Shown here piece by piece: positions 58,846 through 64,000 of a stretch of 64,000 nucleotides of DNA. This DNA is from Metellina segmentata (Eukaryota > Arthropoda > Arachnida > Araneae > Tetragnathidae). The notes beneath the pieces are model-generated. The model saw only the letters and a list, made by a program, of their open reading frames with translations, had not been told where the DNA came from and ran no database searches. Numbering within the stretch: position 1 is the first letter of the stretch; each line of letters begins with the position of its first letter. The translations under genes were made by a program, and so were the position numbers. Location: NCBI GenBank assembly GCA_947359465.1, contig OX375875.1, positions 11,811,038-11,875,037 on the forward strand, given 5' to 3'.

Positions 58846-59459
58846 TGGATGTTGTATAGGGCTCATTCCTTATTTATCCTATCCTACCTTTACAGCCTGG
58901 CCCGGCTTTAGTTTGCAGGATATGTATTGAGATACCTACAGAGGCATATGTGTCTTATTTTTGTAACCGTCTAGTTTTTGATTTGCATGAACCTACACGC
59001 CTCTTCGTGGTTCTGACGCCTGGACCATTCGTCGTGGTTCTGACTCCTGAACCATTTTCTGAGCCCTCGAAGGGCGAGGAGTGGTCTGCTACACAAATCC
59101 GCACAAGTGGATTATCACTCAGGGACACTTGATGTGTAGCTTAATGTGGATGGGTCGATCTCTACTGAATTCAGGTTCTGATCGGAGGTGCGTCGTAAGC
59201 CTGTTGTCTAGCATGTAGTGCATATATTTGCCTACTTCACCACATAACAGGTGTCCAACGTTGGGTATACCGTGCGGAAGACGTATTTCGGGAACCCTGT
59301 GTGGTTGGTGAGTAGTTGGATAACCAAGGGGTTGTATAGTGGGATTTTGAGATCTCGTTTAGATAGGAATTGTCATGTGAAACGACCTTGGCTTGCTATC
59401 TTATCTCCCACATCTTTAACGCAATATCATTGATTACATGGGAAAGCAGTTGAATTTTG
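58846..59459. other. Spacer with a small tandem duplication
   Basis: CGTGGTTCTGACGCCTGGACCATTCGT and CGTGGTTCTGACTCCTGAACCATTTTC follow one another at 59005-59060, a 27-bp in-frame tandem duplication within a 60-codon frame of unknown meaning. Confidence 0.35.
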
Positions 59460-60030
59460 ATCGCGCTGGTGAACGCAATGGTCTATTGGTGACGGTCCGG
59501 AATCAATTTGCATAGGAAAGATTCGAGGAAAACATTTCGTGATTTCGAACTTCCGTCAGATTAAGATGTCAACACCTGAGTTGGCAACAAACACTCCAGA
59601 CATCCACACCAAGCCAACTTGTGAATGGAATCTTAGAGTCCAAGAGTGTCTTTTTGTGATTTATTTAGACATGAAACAAACAGTAGAAACGGTACAACTA
59701 TACAAATAGCAAATATTAGACTGATATATATTCGAGATTCTAGAACAAGGAGGGAGTACATCAAGATTGCTCTCTTTCCGAAGCCATGCCATTAGAGAAA
59801 AAACAGATTTATTTTTCATCGCATTCCTTATCGAAAGATCTCGTGATCTCGCTCAGAGTGACATCAATAATCATTCTCAGCGAAACCTCATTCTCAACAG
59901 CATGAGATCCTAGGAGGTCACGACAGATTTAATGTCCACACTATCTACTGCATACACTGCAGTTTTTGGATGGATCTAGTTTAGAACTTGCAGCCATCCG
60001 GTTATTAACCTGCCACTCTTCAATCTGGAC
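59460..60030 (-). repeat. SINE, minus strand, possibly interrupted
   Basis: The core at 59460-59650 has GGTGACGGTCCGGAATCAATTTGC, GGAAAGATTCGAGG, CAACACCTGAGTTGGC. A later piece at 59912-60025 has GGTCACGACAGATTTAATGTCC and a head-like GAACTTGCAGCCATCCGGTT. The 260 bp between is not SINE and has no clear ends. Confidence 0.5.
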
Positions 60031-60967
60031 TTACCACAGCACTTCGATTTGTTTGGATTAGTGACAGGTAAATGTGCATTACCCCCCCCCACCCCCCCCC
60101 GATCGCATATGGCCCGTTAAACTTTACAAATACAGCAATGGTGATTCTGCACTCAAATAGCTTTTGTTTATCCTTACTTAGCTGCATTTATATCAGCTCA
60201 GTAATTTGTTTCAATCAGCGGATACAAACTATGGATAGACTTTTCGTAAAAATACAAAACTTCGCCAGTTAACGATTTTGAGAGGTGAAAATAGTCAAGC
60301 CTCTAGTACACAGCGAAAGCAGAATAAAATACTATTCCTAGAAATGTATGTTTGCTTTCATGATTTTGATCAATACCTATATTTTTAAATGTTAGGAAAA
60401 CAAAGAATAAATGAAATGAATTATTAATGATATGCCTCGGTGTGCATGGAAAGCACGTGTTTGCAGCGACTTAAATACTTAACGGAACAGATAATTTATT
60501 CAACGTTAAAGAATCAGTCTTGTCTTTTCACTTCAGCAAAGAACACAAATTTACGATGCTCAAATGCTTGAAACTAACGGTGTATAATCTAAAAACGAGT
60601 TTGGTGGAGATGGGTTTTTGAGTCTGTATTTTCTTTAACAAATCACATATAGGAGATCTGTATGCGATTGATACTTTCTGTGATTCACATATAAATAGAA
60701 ATGTTTGTAAGATATAAGTGACATATTTCTCATTATTTCACGATTATTCTTAAATTAACATCGATAAAATTCAAAATGTTTGAAAATTTAAATGCAATGC
60801 AATTACGATCAATATTGATATATTTTTCTAGATATTCCACCAACGTGTTTCACCAATATTTGATGCATGCAATCAGATGTGAATAATATTTCAGAATTTG
60901 GTAACAATTTCATATTTATTTTCATTTCAATTTGAAGACAATTACTATTATTATTTGCTACCTGCTA
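60031..60967. other. AT-rich spacer with poly-C tract
   Basis: Two C10 runs separated by one A at about 60080-60102. Otherwise AT-rich, with no gene seen. Confidence 0.45.
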
Positions 60968-61295
60968 CCGTGCTAGCCCAGTTAAAACAGTAGCGGATTA
61001 GCAACATCATGGTTGCAAATTCAATAAAAGGTTGTAAAGATAATTGTACACAGACTTGGACTGGGATGCACGTTAAATGTGTCGTGCCCATAAATGTCCT
61101 CACATTGGCGTGGTATGGAAATCTGGGGGTTGGGGTGCCAAATCAGATATAAATTCGCCGTCCGTTCGTGGTTTCAAAACTATAAAATATTGTTCTAGGA
61201 TCTTTCCCTTCGGGCATGATCTCGTGCGGTAACAAATATTCCATTGTGTTGCGCCAGTGCGATGCTACTTGAGCTCGAGTGTGACGTTAATCAAC
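60968..61295 (+). repeat. SINE, plus strand, with second-type head
   Basis: The head is near TAGCCCAGTTAAAACAGTAG and GGTTGCAAATTCAATA. The core: GTCCTCACATTGGCGTGGTATGG, GGGTTGGGGTGCC, GGATCTTTCCCTTCGGGCATGATC, ATTCCATTGTGTTGCGCCAG. Confidence 0.6.
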
Positions 61296-61639
61296 CCTGT
61301 CTATCCTAACCTTAACCCTAATTTTCATAATATAGATACTTATGTTATTTAGGTTTAACACTAGAACGTTCACCATTTTGATTACCCTTAAACGTCCTCC
61401 GGTATCATTTCGACACTGGTAAATAAGTCGCATAGAATAATTGCAATATCTAAATATTACCACGACTAATATTCAGTTGAGTTGACTTTTAAGATTATTT
61501 ATGAAATTTATATAGAATATGACACTATATATCAGAAAAATGCAGTAAAACAAAGTATTAATATTTAAAATAGAAAAACACAATAACATTATTAAAAATA
61601 AGAGATAAAATCTTATTTTTTTTTAAATTTTAATAATAA

Positions 61640-62299
61640 TGGTTGATTGCTTGTTATGTTCTCACCAGGCTTGTAATTCTTTATACAACTGTCAATGAAT
61701 CGATCCAGAACTTCCGAAATCATAGCAAATTTGTTGGTGTGAATTCTCTGAGAACGTGAGGATTTTAAATCAATTATTAAAATTTAAGGATTCCTCTGAA
61801 CCTATTTTGAGCCATTGTTTCTTTACTGAAGTTTAGGCCCCAAGAGTCAGACCATACGGACTGCAGTTCAATTCTCTTAGCACTACGTACTCCGCGAGCA
61901 TAGAATATTGCAAGAAAAGCACATAGTTAATCAATGGTCACAGATCAGCTGATATAGTTTAAAACTGTTCTAGCTTCAACATTTGGGCATTTCTTTAAAT
62001 GTTCTAATATGTAACTGTCCATGAAGAGAAATCGCGAACTCATGAAGTATTCATTGACGTTTTCTTTCACAAAATTAGTTGCACAAAATTACTTTAGCGT
62101 CACTTTTATGTAAATTGGTGCCTGTATCGGAATCTAAATCCAATAAGAGAGTTTCCCCACCATCCGAATCATTTTCAGCAAGGTCTCGTATCAAATTAGC
62201 AATTTCTTCAGAACATTGACCTTTCTTACGAACTGTCGTTTTCGTGTCTACACTACACAGGGTTCGAAAATCGAATCTGCTTATTTTATGAGTAGACAA
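61640..62299 (-). pseudogene. piggyBac transposase relic
   Basis: ATG at 62299: MSTHKISRFDFRTLCSVDTK, then an acidic stretch (AENDSDGGETLLLDLDSDTG) typical of piggyBac N-termini. Further on and in several frames: LHIRTFKEMPK, CFSCNILCSRS, ELQSVWSDSWGLNF (damaged), LKSSRSQRIHTNKFAMISEV and LDRFIDSCIKNYKPGENIT (61655-61770), matching the DDK.TR..R...DK..PI..V...F...C...Y.PG..I.VDE region of the family. It stops before the catalytic Asp that normally follows. Confidence 0.7.
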
Positions 62300-62560
62300 A
62301 CAAATATAAACGACTAAACACTTTTAGACCCAATCACACAAGTATAATTTATTCGTTTCCGCAATGAACAAACATTGTATTCAAATTCAAACAGATGTGC
62401 GATAAGAATTTGGTGTGTTACCAATGTTTGTTACTCAATGATCTCTATTTGGAAAGATAAATTCTATTGGTGTCAAAACAACACCGGTGGGCGTTCTAGG
62501 TAAATTTTGCTGTAAAATCTTTATTAAATATTCTAGACCAACAGAATTTCTACATCTAGA

Positions 62561-62890
62561 TAATGGTAATTTTAGTTAACGTCGTACTAGAGCAACACAA
62601 CGGGCTATTGACGACGTTCCGGAATCAGTCCCTTAAGGGAAAGATTCGAGGACAACACCTCGTAATTTTGAACCACGGTCAGATGACGAAGCAACACCTG
62701 AGCTGGCACCCCACTCTTCAAACTTCCACGCCAACCCAACGTGAGGACTTTCGGCCACGACAGATTTAACGTGCACCAGCCGCCTCTACACCATACGTAT
62801 ACAAACATCCATACAGCCCGGACCCGGATTCGAACCAGGAACCTTCCGATCTATAGGCTAACACCTTAACCACTATACCGGTTGGTCGGC
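62561..62890 (-). repeat. Full-length SINE with target duplication
   Basis: 330 bp flanked by TTCTACATCTAGA at 62548-62560 and 62891-62903. Near-identical to the copy at 29271-29601, including the head GCCGACCAACCGGTATAGTGG and the end GTTAACTAAAATTACC. It lies inside the piggyBac relic, so it is younger than that relic. Confidence 0.9.
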
Positions 62891-63052
62891 TTCTACATCT
62901 AGAAAAATGATTAAAAATCACCAAAAATTTTCAAATTTAATAAACAAGTGCGGAGAGAACAAAATTATCAAGCTCCGGTGTCGAATCGACACCGACGAAC
63001 GTTCTAGTCTTTATGCACCAATGAGGGAGGTACTTTATTTAATTGAGTTCAA

Positions 63053-63336
63053 ACTGGAGCAATAAAATAGGTTATTGGCAACCGGTACGGGGTCAACCTT
63101 CGAAAGGAAAGATCCCAGAACAAAACCATGGAATTTTGAACCACGGTCAGATGATGAGGTCACATCTGAGCAGGTAACCCACTATTCAAACTTCTACACC
63201 ACTCCAACGTAAGGACATGTAAAGCCATGACAGACACCATCACTTTTGAACGCGACGGTCTTTTTGTTGGGTTTGAACTCGCAACTCCACGGTGGCTAGT
63301 TCGTTACTCTTCCAACCACGCAAACGCAGCCCCTAT
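63053..63336 (-). repeat. SINE, minus strand, second-type head
   Basis: The core: TTATTGGCAACCGGTACGGGG, GGAAAGATCCCAGAAC, TTTTGAACCACGGTCAGATG. The minus-strand head GGGGCTGCGTTTGCGTGGTT with GAGTTCAAACCC differs from the TAGTGGTTAAGG head. Confidence 0.65.
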
Positions 63337-63480
63337 GAAGCAATGGGAGGGATTTGCATTGTAAACAAACAAGACCGAATTTAAAGATTTAGCTTCATAT
63401 ACCCAAGTGCTCTAGAATGATGCAGTACGGAGGGGGGCTTTAAATATCTGTAATCACTGTTGGGCAACGTTTCGCGTTAA

Positions 63481-63676
63481 CACTTTTGCTGCCGATCTCA
63501 CACCAGCGCGTGATGTAGCGAGCCAATCACGCGCCAGCGAGTAGTACTGAGTGATTTATCAGTAGCCAGTCACGCGTTCGCGCGGGTAGAGCTGCGCCTT
63601 AACATTTATTATCAGCTTCAATATCGGCTTTATATGTTAGGTGTCTTTGCTGGTATTGGCGTGCAGTAAAGGTTAG
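63481..63676 (-). repeat. GC-rich repeat, inverted copy of 58.6 kb
   Basis: CACTTTTGCTGCCGATCTCACACCAGCGCGTGATGT, CACGCGCCAGCG and TCAGTAGCCAGTCACGCG are the complement of the 58639-58845 repeat, in reverse order. Its far end (AGTAAAGGTTAGAAGC) is cut by the TA where the mariner at 63683 begins. Confidence 0.75.
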
Positions 63677-63682
63677 AAGCTA

Positions 63683-64000
63683 CGAGGGACGTTCAGTAGA
63701 AAATTATCATAATTTTTTTGAAGATGATTAAAAAAAATCAAGAAAAATATAATTCATATTGAATTTGCAGTTGGATAAGTGGAGAATAGATAGCACAAGT
63801 TTCACGGTCATGACGTCATTGCTGAGGCCTTGGCAGCCGGCCAAGAACGACTAGTTTTACTTTCGCCATGTAAAGTCACATCCACAGTCACATTAAAGTC
63901 ACATGTCACATCCATTTCGCCTACGGCAAAATGGATGTGAAACGCGAGGTGCAATACACTGCATTGAAATTTTATTTTCGCCTTAAAAAATCGTCAGATC
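63683..64000 (+). mobile_element. mariner-like element, runs off the window
   Basis: TA at 63681-63682, then CGAGGGACGTTCAGTAGAAA, a mariner-type end. A transposase start follows about 250 bp inside. Only the 5' end is in the window, so the other end and target duplication cannot be seen. Confidence 0.65.
63931..64000 (+). CDS. mariner-type transposase, N-terminal fragment
   Basis: ATG at 63931 opens a frame that stays open to the window end (23 codons): MDVKREVQYTALKFYFRLKK then SSD. It resembles the start of mariner transposases of the SETMAR type (..IKFCVKLGK..ETF), where the first helix of the DNA-binding domain begins. Intact so far; the rest is outside the window. The position relative to the inverted end suits a mariner 5' leader. 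Confidence 0.55.
   Translation, partial: MDVKREVQYTALKFYFRLKKSSD

Larger units (their letters stand above)
61359..63008 (-). mobile_element. piggyBac-type relic, minus strand
   Basis: The left end is TTAA (61355-61358) then CACTAGAACGTTCACC. Two candidate right ends exist when complemented: CCTAGAACGCCCACCGG (62484-62500) and ACTAGAACGTTCGTCGG (to 63008), the latter with a longer subterminal match (GGTGTCGATTCGACACCGG). No clean TTAA remains on the right. A young SINE (62561-62890) sits between the two. The transposase relic reads on the minus strand. Confidence 0.7.

Noticed and set aside
61300..61325. Possible interstitial telomere repeat (CCTAACCTTAACCCTAA)
   Set aside because: Only about 17 bases of irregular similarity; not an array.

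Overview
The window looks like non-coding genomic DNA of an arthropod. It is strongly AT-rich, has no operon-like gene packing, and contains no long uninterrupted reading frame. It is filled with broken copies of eukaryotic transposons and tRNA-derived SINEs. The mix of several Tc1-like families, mariner, IS630-type elements, piggyBac, hAT-type elements, a Jockey-like LINE and one abundant SINE resembles what I remember of spider genomes. A chelicerate, perhaps an araneomorph spider, is my best guess, but that is inference from memory. I found no host gene I can name. Two very short candidate exons (near 14.2 kb and 46.9 kb) are listed with low confidence.

Layout. 0-6.7 kb: AT-rich spacer, a SINE split by a piggyBac element at a TTAA site, a Jockey-like LINE relic, and a fragment of a Helitron-like repeat. 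8.2-11 kb: a minus-strand Tc1 relic, three SINE pieces, and a short deletion-derivative Tc1. 14.7-17.9 kb: a Tc1 and a mariner, each with recognisable ends. 18.2-23.1 kb: a Tc1 element interrupted by a 3.5-kb DNA transposon with about 390-bp inverted ends, an 8-bp target duplication and an unfamiliar transposase-like protein. 23-31.5 kb: a local duplication, a small hAT-type MITE, a second copy of the 8.2-kb Tc1 family, a Helitron-like element of about 1.2 kb, a well-preserved SINE and a minus-strand Tc1 with all catalytic motifs. 32-36 kb: a Tc1 deletion derivative carrying two independent insertions, a hAT-type MITE and a 2.3-kb foldback element. 37.2-41.2 kb: two IS630/mariner-type elements. 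41-50 kb: tandem duplications, minisatellites, palindromes and a long GA microsatellite. 51.35-52.46 kb: four tandem copies of a 277-bp satellite. 53-55.6 kb: an internally deleted mariner and a Tc1 relic. 57.9-64 kb: microsatellites, GC-rich inverted repeats, a piggyBac relic with a young SINE inside it, and the start of a mariner that runs off the window.

The elements do not form a pathway. What the window does show is a readable order of events: intact target-site duplications (TTAA, TA, 8 bp, 12-13 bp) around nested insertions show which element jumped into which. The 18.5-22.0 kb transposon and the 33.2-35.6 kb foldback are the two pieces I think most deserve follow-up.
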